Assembly (NCBI GenBank): GCA_964504305.1
Contig: CAZDEB010000002.1
Span: forward strand, 186,001 to 250,000
Direction of reading: 5' to 3'
DNA length: 64,000 bases
From: UBA11606 sp964504305
Lineage (GTDB): Bacteria; Actinomycetota; Acidimicrobiia; Acidimicrobiales; Aldehydirespiratoraceae
The position numbers and the translations under genes were made by a program. Below the pieces are notes generated by a model. That model was not told the origin of the DNA, searched no databases, and saw nothing but the letters and a program-made list of their open reading frames with translations. Of this stretch, positions 1 to 7,545 are shown in pieces; the first letter of the stretch is position 1, and every line of letters starts with the position of its first letter.

Positions 1-1
1 G

Positions 2-250
2 GTGCCGGGCACCGCTCGCGGTTGGCTTCATGCCAGCGGAAACGAGGGCCTGATCAAGCTCGTCGTCGACCGCTCGAGCGGCACGATCGTGGGAGCCACA
101 TCAGCGGGCCCCCACGGAGGTGAGGTTCTCGGTCTGCTCACTCTCGCGGTGCACGAACAAACCACCATCGACCGTCTCCGACAGATGATCTTTGCTTATC
201 CAACGTTTCACAAAGGGATCGAGGATGCCCTGAACCGTCTAGATCTCTAG
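2..250 (+). CDS. Pyridine nucleotide-disulfide oxidoreductase, C-terminal dimerisation domain (5' partial)
   Basis: This is the last 82 codons of a gene that begins left of the window. The sequence 'LIKLVVDRSSGTIVGA' followed by 'FAYPTFHKGIEDAL' is the typical dimerisation domain of the mercuric reductase / dihydrolipoamide dehydrogenase family. It carries the conserved histidine near the end ('TFHKG', normally the H of HPT). The FAD and NAD domains that would fix the substrate are outside the window, so lipoamide, mercuric or other disulfide reductase cannot be told apart. The stop TAG lies in CTAG (247-250), which also provides the stop of the convergent neighbour. Confidence 0.85.
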   Translation: MPGTARGWLHASGNEGLIKLVVDRSSGTIVGATSAGPHGGEVLGLLTLAVHEQTTIDRLRQMIFAYPTFHKGIEDALNRLDL

Positions 251-504
251 ATGTGCTCGGCGGGCATCGGAAGATGGCTGTTGTGGTGGAGTTCTACCAC
301 TACCTGTAGCCACACCAAGTCGTAGCCAACCGCGGTAAAACTGTCGCGGTCGGCTTCGTCGTGAACAACCATCGCTCCGTTGTCCAGGCGCTCGACTCGA
401 GCTACTTCGATCCATCCCGATCGGTCCGCGCCGCGGCGATTCACCACGTCGCCACTTTGTAGATCAGCAGCGCGTACCTGCACGATTTCGACGCGACTAC
501 GCAT
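247..504 (-). CDS. Small conserved-looking hypothetical protein (85 aa)
   Basis: An 85-residue protein, probably cytoplasmic, with no membrane segment. It is acidic and rich in beta-type residues ('SGDVVNRRGADRSGWIEVAR'), which suggests a small beta-barrel or SH3-like fold, but I recognise no family. Its stop shares the CTAG with the upstream convergent gene, and its start faces the enoyl-CoA hydratase. The tight fit between two confident genes is the main support for it being real. Function unknown. Confidence 0.6.
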   Translation of the reverse strand: MRSRVEIVQVRAADLQSGDVVNRRGADRSGWIEVARVERLDNGAMVVHDEADRDSFTAVGYDLVWLQVVVELHHNSHLPMPAEHI

Positions 505-623
505 GGCGCTCCTAAGGACTTAGGTCTCCATCGGTTGTGATGGGCCAAAGATGTAGCGCATCCGTCGTGATTGGCTGTCGAGCCCATCTCGGCCTACCGT
601 GCCGGTCAACAAAAGGAGCCCAG

Positions 624-1424
624 ATGCCTGATCTGCTTGTTGAGCAAAGAGGCGCGGTGATGATCGCCACCATGAACCGCCCGGAGCGCAAGAACGCCAT
701 GACTCTGCAGATGTTCGGGCGCATGCGAGACGCTTGGAAGCAGGCATCGAGTGACGACTCGGTGAGGTGCATTGTGCTCACCGGCGCGGGCGGTGACTTC
801 TCGGCCGGCATGGATCTTCGAGGCTTGTCGGGTGACGTTGCCGAAACCGATGATTGGGATGTGGCCGGCGCAATGGCTGCAGAGGGTGCCAATTTCATCT
901 GGGAAGGACTCACCAAGACGTACCGGCCGACCAAACCAATCATTGCGGCGGTCGAAGGCGTGGCGATCGCCGGCGGAACCGAGATCTTGCAAGGCACCGA
1001 TATCCGCATTGCCGGAGAGTCGGCCAAGTTCGGCGTGTCCGAGGTTCGATGGTCGCTGTACCCGATGGGTGGTTCGCCGGTGCGGCTTCCGCGTCAGATC
1101 GGCTACGCCGACGCGGCCGACATCTTGTTGACCGGCAAACACATTGACGCCGCCGAGGCTCGACAACTCGGGCTGATCAGCCGGGTAGTAGCCGATGGCA
1201 CCGCTTTGGACCACGCCCTCGAGGTCGCCGAGATCGTTGCCGGCAACGGCCCACTAGCGGTCGAGGCGGTGCTGAGGACGCTGCACGAGACATCGGGGAT
1301 GACCGAAGCAGAAGCTTGGGCTCACGAAGAGGGCTACGCGCCGGCGGTGATGAAGAGCGCCGATGCCAAGGAAGGTCCCAAGGCCTTCGCCGAAAAGCGG
1401 CCGCCTCGCTTCGAGCGGCGCTGA
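624..1424 (+). CDS. Enoyl-CoA hydratase/isomerase (crotonase) family protein
   Basis: A 266-residue crotonase-fold acyl-CoA enzyme. The N-terminal 'MNRPERKNAMT' and the oxyanion-hole segments 'GAGGDFSAGMDL' and 'GVAIAGGTEILQGTDI' are diagnostic. The family hydrates or isomerises enoyl-CoA thioesters in fatty-acid or aromatic degradation; the exact substrate cannot be read from sequence. ATG at 624 is chosen because AAAAGGAG sits about 6-13 bases upstream and the protein then begins 'MPDLLVEQRGAV', the normal family start; a longer open frame from 537 has no such support. The stop TGA abuts the PEP carboxylase stop with no spacer (TGATCA). Confidence 0.92.
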   Translation: MPDLLVEQRGAVMIATMNRPERKNAMTLQMFGRMRDAWKQASSDDSVRCIVLTGAGGDFSAGMDLRGLSGDVAETDDWDVAGAMAAEGANFIWEGLTKTYRPTKPIIAAVEGVAIAGGTEILQGTDIRIAGESAKFGVSEVRWSLYPMGGSPVRLPRQIGYADAADILLTGKHIDAAEARQLGLISRVVADGTALDHALEVAEIVAGNGPLAVEAVLRTLHETSGMTEAEAWAHEEGYAPAVMKSADAKEGPKAFAEKRPPRFERR

Positions 1425-4166
1425 TCAGCCGGTATTTCGCAAGCCGGCGGCGACCCCATTGACGGTGAGGAGCAGGGCTCGTTTGACACGGGCGCTCTCG
1501 GTCGGGTCGGCGACACCGGCTCTGCTGCGGGCCAACAGATCGACTTGCAAAAGGTTGATCGGGTCGAGGTAAGCGTCGCGGACGATCAAAGTTCGTCGAA
1601 GCAATGGAAGGTCATCAAGTAGTTCGTTGCCGGTGATGGCACGAATCTGGGCCACGGTCAGTTCGTACTCGGCCCTGATCAGGTCGAAGAAGTGGTGCAG
1701 CGACGGGTCGACAAGGGTGCTGACGTATTGCCCGGCGATGGCCAAGTCGGTTTTGGACAACGTCATTTCGACGTTCGACAAGAAGGTCTTGAAGAACTGC
1801 CAGTTCTTGTACATTTCGGCCAGTTGATCCTCGTCGCCGCTGTCGGCTACCGCGGCGAGTCCGGTCCCGACCCCGAACCAGCCGGGGATGATCTGGCGTG
1901 ATTGGGTCCACCCAAAAACCCACGGAATGGCTCGTAGGTCGGCCAGCCCGCCGGTTGCGCCGCGGCGGCGAGCGGGGCGGGACCCGATGTTCATCTCTCC
2001 GAGTTCTTCCACCGGCGTAGACGTTTGGAAGTAATCGACAAGCCCTGGCGCTTCGACGAAGGACCGGTACTTGGCGTAGGCCGCATCGGAGACGGACTCC
2101 ATGGCCTGGTTCCATCTCGACATGGCGGCGGGGTCAGAGCGCGGCGATCGGTGCGCCACTGTTGCCTCGACGACTGCCGCAAAAGCGAGGTCGAGGTTGC
2201 GTTGAGCGATATCGGGGAGCCCGTACTTGTCGGCTATCACTTCGCCTTGTTCGGTGATCTTCACCGACCCGTTCACCGCGCCGGCCGGTTGGCCCAGAAT
2301 AGAAGCGTGGGTGGGTCCACCGCCTCGGCCAATCGTGCCGCCTCGGCCGTGAAACACGGTGATCGCAATACCGGTCTGCTCAGATACTTCGGCGATCGTG
2401 CGCAGAGCCTTGTGAATCTCCCACTGCGAGGTTGCGATGCCACCGTCTTTGTTGGAGTCGCTGTAGCCGACCATCACCTCTTGCCTATCGCCGCGCAGTT
2501 CGAGCAGACGGCGATAAGACGGTGTCTCGAATAGCTCGATCAGGACGCCGCCCGCGGCCCGCAGGTCGTCGATGGTTTCGAACAGCGGCACAAATCCGAG
2601 ACGGGCAACGCCTCCAGGGATGTCGACCAGGCCCACATCTCGAGCGAGTACGGCCGGTGCGAGGATGTCATCCACCCCTTGAGTCATGGACACGATGTAG
2701 CTCTCGATGATGTGGTCGCCGGCCCGATCCATCCGCTCGCGAAGCAGCTCAAATAGTTGCCGGGTTTCGTCTTCTACGGCCCGCCCGGCCGCGGCGAGCG
2801 GCCGTGGTGAGCTGAGCTCGGTCGAGAGTAGTTCGGTGCGCTGGCGACGATCGAGCGACGAATAGTCGACACCCAGCGGCGCGAACAGGCCGGCGAGAGC
2901 AGTGTGATGACGTTCGGCGTGTTGTCGGATGTCGAGTACGGCGAGATGAAACCCGATGAGGGCAACCAGTCGGCTAAACCGCGACAACCGGCCGCGAGCA
3001 ATGAGTTCGCCGTCGTTGGTGCGCAGTGATCGACCGAGCAGTTCCAAGTCGTCCAAGAGTTCGTCGGGGGAGCGGTAGGCGCGAGCGGCGGGTGGGGTCT
3101 CGGCTGTTTCGAGCAGCCGTTGGTGCATGACCGACAGCCGTTGGCGGTAGGGCTCGCCGCTGCTCAACGCCCTGAACCTCGACCTGACGTTGGGGAACTT
3201 GAGGTCGTCGTCGTCCAGTTGCGCGGCCAGCTCCTCAGAGATGGGTCGGACGGCGGTGCTCACGCTGAGCTCCGAAGACAGTTCCTCGATTTCGGTGATG
3301 AGGATTCGTAGCGCCCGCGAACGTTGGAAGTCGAGGACCGCTCCGGTTGTCTCGGGGGTCACATTGGGGTTTCCGTCCCGGTCGCCGCCAACCCAAGATC
3401 CGAACCGGAGCGGAGTGGCCGACGACTCGAGCTCATGGCCGTAGGACCGCAACGCAGTATCGATGTCGTCGAGCAGTTCGGGAACCCCGGCCACGACGAT
3501 CTCGCCAAGGAAGTACAGGATCGATCGGGCCTCGTCGACCGGGTCGGGCTGTTCGCGGCGTAACTCGTCGGTTTGCCAGATCGTATCGATGAGTTCGTCT
3601 ACGCGGCGATCGACGCGGCGTTGGGCCGCCGAATCGCCAGAAGTGTTTTGGCGTCGTTCGATGAGTGTGGCGATCTCGGCCAACTTGTCGAGGATCGAGC
3701 GGCGGGATGCCTCGGTGGGGTGGGCGGTGAATACGGGGCGAAGCTCCGAACTGTTGGCCGCGCCGACGATGTCTTCGAGACTGTGGCCGTCGTCGAGTAG
3801 TCGAGCAATCGTTTCGGCGAACCGGTTGCTGCGAGAAGCCCGGTTCTCGGTCAGATCATCGATGCGATGGACTTGCTCGGCGGTGTTGGCCAAGTGGAAG
3901 TAGGTTGTGAACGCTCGCACGAGCTCGATCGAGTCGATGACGTCGCCGGCCGCGAGCATGTCGGCTAGCTGGGTGCCGCCCGCCGAGCCCTGACGCAATT
4001 CGCGAGCGAGGCGGCGGACGTGCTCGACGCGCTCGAGGAGATCGGCGCCCACCTGGCGAACCAGCGATTCGCCGAGCTGATTACCCAGTCGGCGAATGTC
4101 GCTACGAAGGGCGTTGTCGATTTGGTTGAGATCGTCGATCACGGTTGCATCGTACAAGTTCGCCAA
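1425..4166 (-). CDS. ppc: Phosphoenolpyruvate carboxylase
   Basis: A 913-residue enzyme that carboxylates PEP with bicarbonate to oxaloacetate, replenishing the TCA cycle. Family signatures are present in order: 'VFTAHPTEASRRS' with the catalytic His near residue 150, 'FGSWVGGDRDGNPNVT', 'MVGYSDSNKDGGI' and the glycine-rich 'FHGRGGTIGRGGGP'. The C-terminus 'VNGVAAGLRNTG' is the usual ending. Length matches bacterial PEPC (about 880-930). It lies 15 bases downstream of the SDR gene on the same strand, so the two may be co-transcribed. Confidence 0.97.
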   Translation of the reverse strand: MANLYDATVIDDLNQIDNALRSDIRRLGNQLGESLVRQVGADLLERVEHVRRLARELRQGSAGGTQLADMLAAGDVIDSIELVRAFTTYFHLANTAEQVHRIDDLTENRASRSNRFAETIARLLDDGHSLEDIVGAANSSELRPVFTAHPTEASRRSILDKLAEIATLIERRQNTSGDSAAQRRVDRRVDELIDTIWQTDELRREQPDPVDEARSILYFLGEIVVAGVPELLDDIDTALRSYGHELESSATPLRFGSWVGGDRDGNPNVTPETTGAVLDFQRSRALRILITEIEELSSELSVSTAVRPISEELAAQLDDDDLKFPNVRSRFRALSSGEPYRQRLSVMHQRLLETAETPPAARAYRSPDELLDDLELLGRSLRTNDGELIARGRLSRFSRLVALIGFHLAVLDIRQHAERHHTALAGLFAPLGVDYSSLDRRQRTELLSTELSSPRPLAAAGRAVEDETRQLFELLRERMDRAGDHIIESYIVSMTQGVDDILAPAVLARDVGLVDIPGGVARLGFVPLFETIDDLRAAGGVLIELFETPSYRRLLELRGDRQEVMVGYSDSNKDGGIATSQWEIHKALRTIAEVSEQTGIAITVFHGRGGTIGRGGGPTHASILGQPAGAVNGSVKITEQGEVIADKYGLPDIAQRNLDLAFAAVVEATVAHRSPRSDPAAMSRWNQAMESVSDAAYAKYRSFVEAPGLVDYFQTSTPVEELGEMNIGSRPARRRGATGGLADLRAIPWVFGWTQSRQIIPGWFGVGTGLAAVADSGDEDQLAEMYKNWQFFKTFLSNVEMTLSKTDLAIAGQYVSTLVDPSLHHFFDLIRAEYELTVAQIRAITGNELLDDLPLLRRTLIVRDAYLDPINLLQVDLLARSRAGVADPTESARVKRALLLTVNGVAAGLRNTG

Positions 4167-4181
4167 CCCCAGGCTGGCTGC

Positions 4182-4934
4182 CTATGCAGCAGTAAGGCCC
4201 CCATCGGCGCTGAGGATGCTCCCATGGATGTTGGTGGCCTCGTCACTAGCGAGGAACGCGAAGAACGCGGCGATCTGTTCGGCGCTGCTGGCCTCGCGAT
4301 ACCCGATGTGGTTTTGCATCAGCGCAAAGTCAACTCCGTCGGCCAGCTCGAAATTGTGCACCAACGGTGTATCGATTCCGCCCGGCGCGATGGCATTGAT
4401 GCGTACACCGGTCTTTACGAACTCCATCGCCAACGCTCGAGTCATGTTGACAATTCCCCCCTTGGTGGCGCAGTACGGCACCGTGTAGGCCTGACCCATC
4501 AGACCGGCGTTGGAGGCGATGTTTATTAGCGCCCCGTCGGTCTCGAGCAGGTGAGGCATTACCGACTGAGCGACGAAAAACGGACCCTTGAGGTTGATGT
4601 TGTTCATCAAGTCCCAGTCGGCTTCGGTGACGTCGGCGACGTGTCGCTGGTTGGCGATACCGGCAATGTTGCCGACGATGTCGATGCGACCGTAGGCATC
4701 CACACAGTTCGCGACGGCGCGACGAATAGCTGCCACCGAGCCAACGTCGCATTGCTCGACGGTCATGTCGCCACCGGCGTCGGTGACGTCGGATCGGGTT
4801 TGGTTCATCCCGTCGGAGTCGATGTCGAGGCCAAATACTTGGGCCCCCTCGGCGGCCAAGCGCCGAGCAGTAGCTTGGCCCACCCCCGAAGCGACTCCGG
4901 TGAGAAGGGCGACCTTGTTCTTGAATCGTGTCAT
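4182..4934 (-). CDS. SDR family NAD(P)-dependent oxidoreductase
   Basis: A classical short-chain dehydrogenase of 250 residues. It shows the Rossmann motif 'TGVASGVGQA' near the N-terminus, the 'NIAG' structural motif, the catalytic Ser in 'INIASNAG' and the YxxxK motif in 'YCATKGG'. The Asp after the second strand ('VFGLDIDSDG') suggests preference for NAD over NADP. The ATG at 4934 gives the family start 'MTRFKNKVALLTG'; an 18-codon upstream extension is unlikely. The substrate cannot be inferred. Confidence 0.92.
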   Translation of the reverse strand: MTRFKNKVALLTGVASGVGQATARRLAAEGAQVFGLDIDSDGMNQTRSDVTDAGGDMTVEQCDVGSVAAIRRAVANCVDAYGRIDIVGNIAGIANQRHVADVTEADWDLMNNINLKGPFFVAQSVMPHLLETDGALINIASNAGLMGQAYTVPYCATKGGIVNMTRALAMEFVKTGVRINAIAPGGIDTPLVHNFELADGVDFALMQNHIGYREASSAEQIAAFFAFLASDEATNIHGSILSADGGLTAA

Positions 4935-5009
4935 CAGAGCGGATGGTACCCGCGGTAGCGGGGCGCGGCGATTCGACGGGCGTGGCAAGGTCGCCTACCG
5001 TGCGCGCCA

Positions 5010-5666
5010 ATGTCTACCTCGGCCGAAGAATTTGTCGCTCAACTTCGCATGCTCAACGCCGCGGTACGAACCGCGAATTTGGACGAACTCGACACGCACG
5101 AGCTTCTGACGGCAGCCCGCGACCTCACCGCCTTGATCGACACCGCCAATGTCGATGAGCCACGAATGCAAGCGGCGCTGGTCATGTCGGAGCTTCTGAG
5201 CAGAGTGGGCGATGCCGAGGGCCGACGGGCTCGGATGCGGGAGAACGGCATAAGTGACATGTTTCCCTACAGCCCGTATGCCGGCCCGTTAAACCCGATC
5301 TCGCCACCCGTGACCATGTCGTTGCAGCCCGGCGAACCGTACGACGAGGTGCATTCACGAACGGTTTTCGAAGCCACCTACAACGGACCACCGCAGAGCG
5401 TGCACGGCGGAGTCATCGCCGGCGTTTTCGACGAGCTGTTGGGCTCGGTTTGCGTCGTGAACGACGTTGCGGGGTTTACCGGAACGCTCACTGTCAAGTA
5501 CCGCTCGCCGACTCCGTTGGGCGAGCCGATCGATATGCGAAGCTGGGTCGACCGAGTCGAAGGCCGCAAGACGTTCGCGCGAGGCACGTTTTATTCTGGC
5601 GAGACGTTGCTGGCCGAGGCCGAAGGCATATTCATTCAGACGATTGAGTTTGCGCCGATCGGCTGA
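5010..5666 (+). CDS. Hotdog-fold acyl-CoA thioesterase (PaaI/THEM4-like)
   Basis: A 218-residue protein with a helical N-terminal part (residues 1-70) and a C-terminal hotdog domain. Typical segments are 'PPQSVHGGVIAGVFDELLG', which carries the HGG motif on the central helix, and 'TLTVKYRSPTPLGEP' on the following strand. The family hydrolyses acyl-CoA thioesters in the cytoplasm. The last 35 bases overlap the 3' end of the convergent enolase-superfamily gene, so both C-termini are coded by the same DNA. Confidence 0.88.
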   Translation: MSTSAEEFVAQLRMLNAAVRTANLDELDTHELLTAARDLTALIDTANVDEPRMQAALVMSELLSRVGDAEGRRARMRENGISDMFPYSPYAGPLNPISPPVTMSLQPGEPYDEVHSRTVFEATYNGPPQSVHGGVIAGVFDELLGSVCVVNDVAGFTGTLTVKYRSPTPLGEPIDMRSWVDRVEGRKTFARGTFYSGETLLAEAEGIFIQTIEFAPIG

Positions 5667-6789
5667 AAATCGACCGAGGAACCTTGTAGGTAGCCACCGG
5701 TTTGGGCCACGTGTCAATATCGGGGACGATGCCGAGGCCCGGTCCCTTGGGTATTTGGATCGTGCCGTTCTTGGGACGCACCACTGGGGATCTGGTGCCG
5801 TAGCCCCGCTTTTGATAGGGCTGAGAGATCCAGGTGCCTTCGTAAAATTCGTCGGGGACGGTCGCTCCCATGTGCACGGTGGCCGCCGCGGTGATGTCGC
5901 CACCCCAGGTGTCGTCGATTGTGAGCGGGACCCCTCGCTCGACACAAACGTCTCTCACTGTGCGCAAAGGGGTCAGGCCGCCGACGCGGGACAGTTTCAT
6001 GCCAAAACCCTGGGCGATGCCGTCGGTGATGGCCGTCATGACGGTGTCGAGATCGATTGCCGACTCGTCCAAAAAGAGCGGATGGTGAAGTTTGTCGGCG
6101 ATTCGCCGGTGTTCTTCGTAGGTGCGGCAGGGCTGTTCGAGCGTAAGCGGGATGTCGCGGCACGCCACACTGAACTCCATGGCGTCTCGGGTGGTCCAGC
6201 CTCGATTGGCATCGACGAGCAGTCGGGTGCTGGTCGACACGGCGGCGGCTACGGCTCTAACGGCGTCGATGTCGTCGCTGAGAGGACGTCCGCCGGCTTT
6301 GATTTGCAGCCGGGTGTAGCCCTCTCCTTCGCGTTTGCGGGCATTGTCGGCGGTCTTGGCTGCGGTTGCCGGCATCACCCCGTAGTACGTGAGTACCGCT
6401 TTCTTGTCGGTGCCACCCAGCAGGTCGCAAATGCGTTGGCCATACGCTTTTCCGGTGAGGTCCCAGCAGGCCACATCAAGGGCCGACTTGGCGTAGTTGT
6501 GACCGTTGAGGGCGCCGTCCATCGCTCGACGCATCAGGCCGAGGCGGCGAGGGTCGAGGCCGAGAAGCGCCGGCGCCATTTCGGCAATTGCGGCACGTGC
6601 GCCGAGGGCGTGCTGAGGCTGGTAGGTGGGGCCGAGTGGAGTGGTCTCGCCAAAACCGGAGATGCCTTCGTCGGTAAGGATCTCGACAACCGTCGAGTCG
6701 AGGCTCTCGACGGCCGAGATCGACATCTGGTAGCGCCCGCTCGCGACCGCGATCGAGTGGCGGTAGACGCGAATTTCGGTGATCTTCAT
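5632..6789 (-). CDS. Mandelate racemase/muconate lactonizing enzyme family protein, probable hydroxyproline-type dehydratase
   Basis: A 385-residue enolase-superfamily enzyme. The N-terminal capping domain ('MKITEIRVYRH', 'GISGFGETTPLGPTY') is followed by a barrel with the catalytic lysine in 'TRLQIKAGG', metal ligands in 'LLVDANRGW', 'LTLEQP' and 'LFLDESAI', and a second lysine in 'GFGMKLSRVGG'. The first position of the usual KxK motif is Gln (QIK), which I recall from the cis-3-hydroxy-L-proline dehydratase subgroup; 'SALDVACWDLTGKA' also fits it. The substrate assignment is inference. ATG at 6789 gives a standard family N-terminus. It overlaps the convergent thioesterase by 35 bases. Confidence 0.85.
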   Translation of the reverse strand: MKITEIRVYRHSIAVASGRYQMSISAVESLDSTVVEILTDEGISGFGETTPLGPTYQPQHALGARAAIAEMAPALLGLDPRRLGLMRRAMDGALNGHNYAKSALDVACWDLTGKAYGQRICDLLGGTDKKAVLTYYGVMPATAAKTADNARKREGEGYTRLQIKAGGRPLSDDIDAVRAVAAAVSTSTRLLVDANRGWTTRDAMEFSVACRDIPLTLEQPCRTYEEHRRIADKLHHPLFLDESAIDLDTVMTAITDGIAQGFGMKLSRVGGLTPLRTVRDVCVERGVPLTIDDTWGGDITAAATVHMGATVPDEFYEGTWISQPYQKRGYGTRSPVVRPKNGTIQIPKGPGLGIVPDIDTWPKPVATYKVPRSIFSRSAQTQSSE

Positions 6790-6837
6790 GGCGGCAAGAT
6801 TGCCCGGATTCGAGTCGTTTTGCCACTCGGACGAAGA

Positions 6838-7491
6838 TCATGGGGCAGTGGCTTGGGTGCTGTACCACCAATCGTGGCCGGGAGTGTCTTGGACATGGCG
6901 GTAGCTGATGCTCATTCTTGGCGCGGCGATGGCCATCTTGGGCACTGTGTGTTCCCAGTCGTGCTGGCAGGCGCCGCCCATCACGAGCAGGTCTCCCGAC
7001 TCGAGGGTGAGCTGATGGGTCGGCCCGCCGATGCGAGGGCGGAGCTGGAACCGTCGCGGTCCGCCGAGCGAAACCAACGCCACCACCGGGTTGATCTGGT
7101 CGGCCCCTATGCGATCACGATGCCACGCAACCGAATCCCGGCCATCTCGGTAATAGTTGACGAAACCGTCAAGTAGGCCAGCGCCGTAGCGCTGTTCGAG
7201 GGCCACGCGGATCCGATCGAGTACTGGCCATTGCTGGGCGTGCTCGGGACCGAGCGTGGCGTTTAGCCGCGGCTCGTCGACGAGGCGCCCATACATCGGC
7301 CTTCGGCCTCTCCGCCATGTCAGCTGGCGTGCAAAGTCGGCCAAAAGATCGTCGGCCCCACGAAGCCAAGCCGGGGCGTGATCAACCCAACTATGGTCGT
7401 CGAGGCAACGGTGTTTGAACCCGGCGCCACTGTCGACATCGAGTTGTCCCAACGAAAACAACGAGGTTTGGAAATCGGCGAGTACGCCCAC
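6838..7491 (-). CDS. alkB: AlkB-like 2-oxoglutarate/Fe(II)-dependent dioxygenase
   Basis: A 217-residue dioxygenase that removes alkyl groups from damaged bases by oxidative demethylation, releasing formaldehyde. The iron triad is visible as HxD in 'VAWHRDRIG' and the distal His in 'DWEHTVPK'; the 2-oxoglutarate-binding arginine is in 'PRMSISYRH'. 'PMYGRLVDEPR' matches the nucleotide-lid region of the family. It lies 54 bases downstream of the HelR gene on the same strand. DNA or RNA preference cannot be read from sequence. Confidence 0.9.
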   Translation of the reverse strand: MGVLADFQTSLFSLGQLDVDSGAGFKHRCLDDHSWVDHAPAWLRGADDLLADFARQLTWRRGRRPMYGRLVDEPRLNATLGPEHAQQWPVLDRIRVALEQRYGAGLLDGFVNYYRDGRDSVAWHRDRIGADQINPVVALVSLGGPRRFQLRPRIGGPTHQLTLESGDLLVMGGACQHDWEHTVPKMAIAAPRMSISYRHVQDTPGHDWWYSTQATAP

Positions 7492-7545
7492 GGCCGAACT
7501 ATAGCGAACATACGTTCGTTGGGCGACGAGTTCGCGTCGCGTGCG

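Noticed and set aside
5467..7176. 569-codon plus-strand open frame
   Set aside because: It is antisense to the enolase-superfamily and AlkB genes, both of which have intact catalytic motifs; its sequence has no recognisable domain and is a GC-bias shadow.
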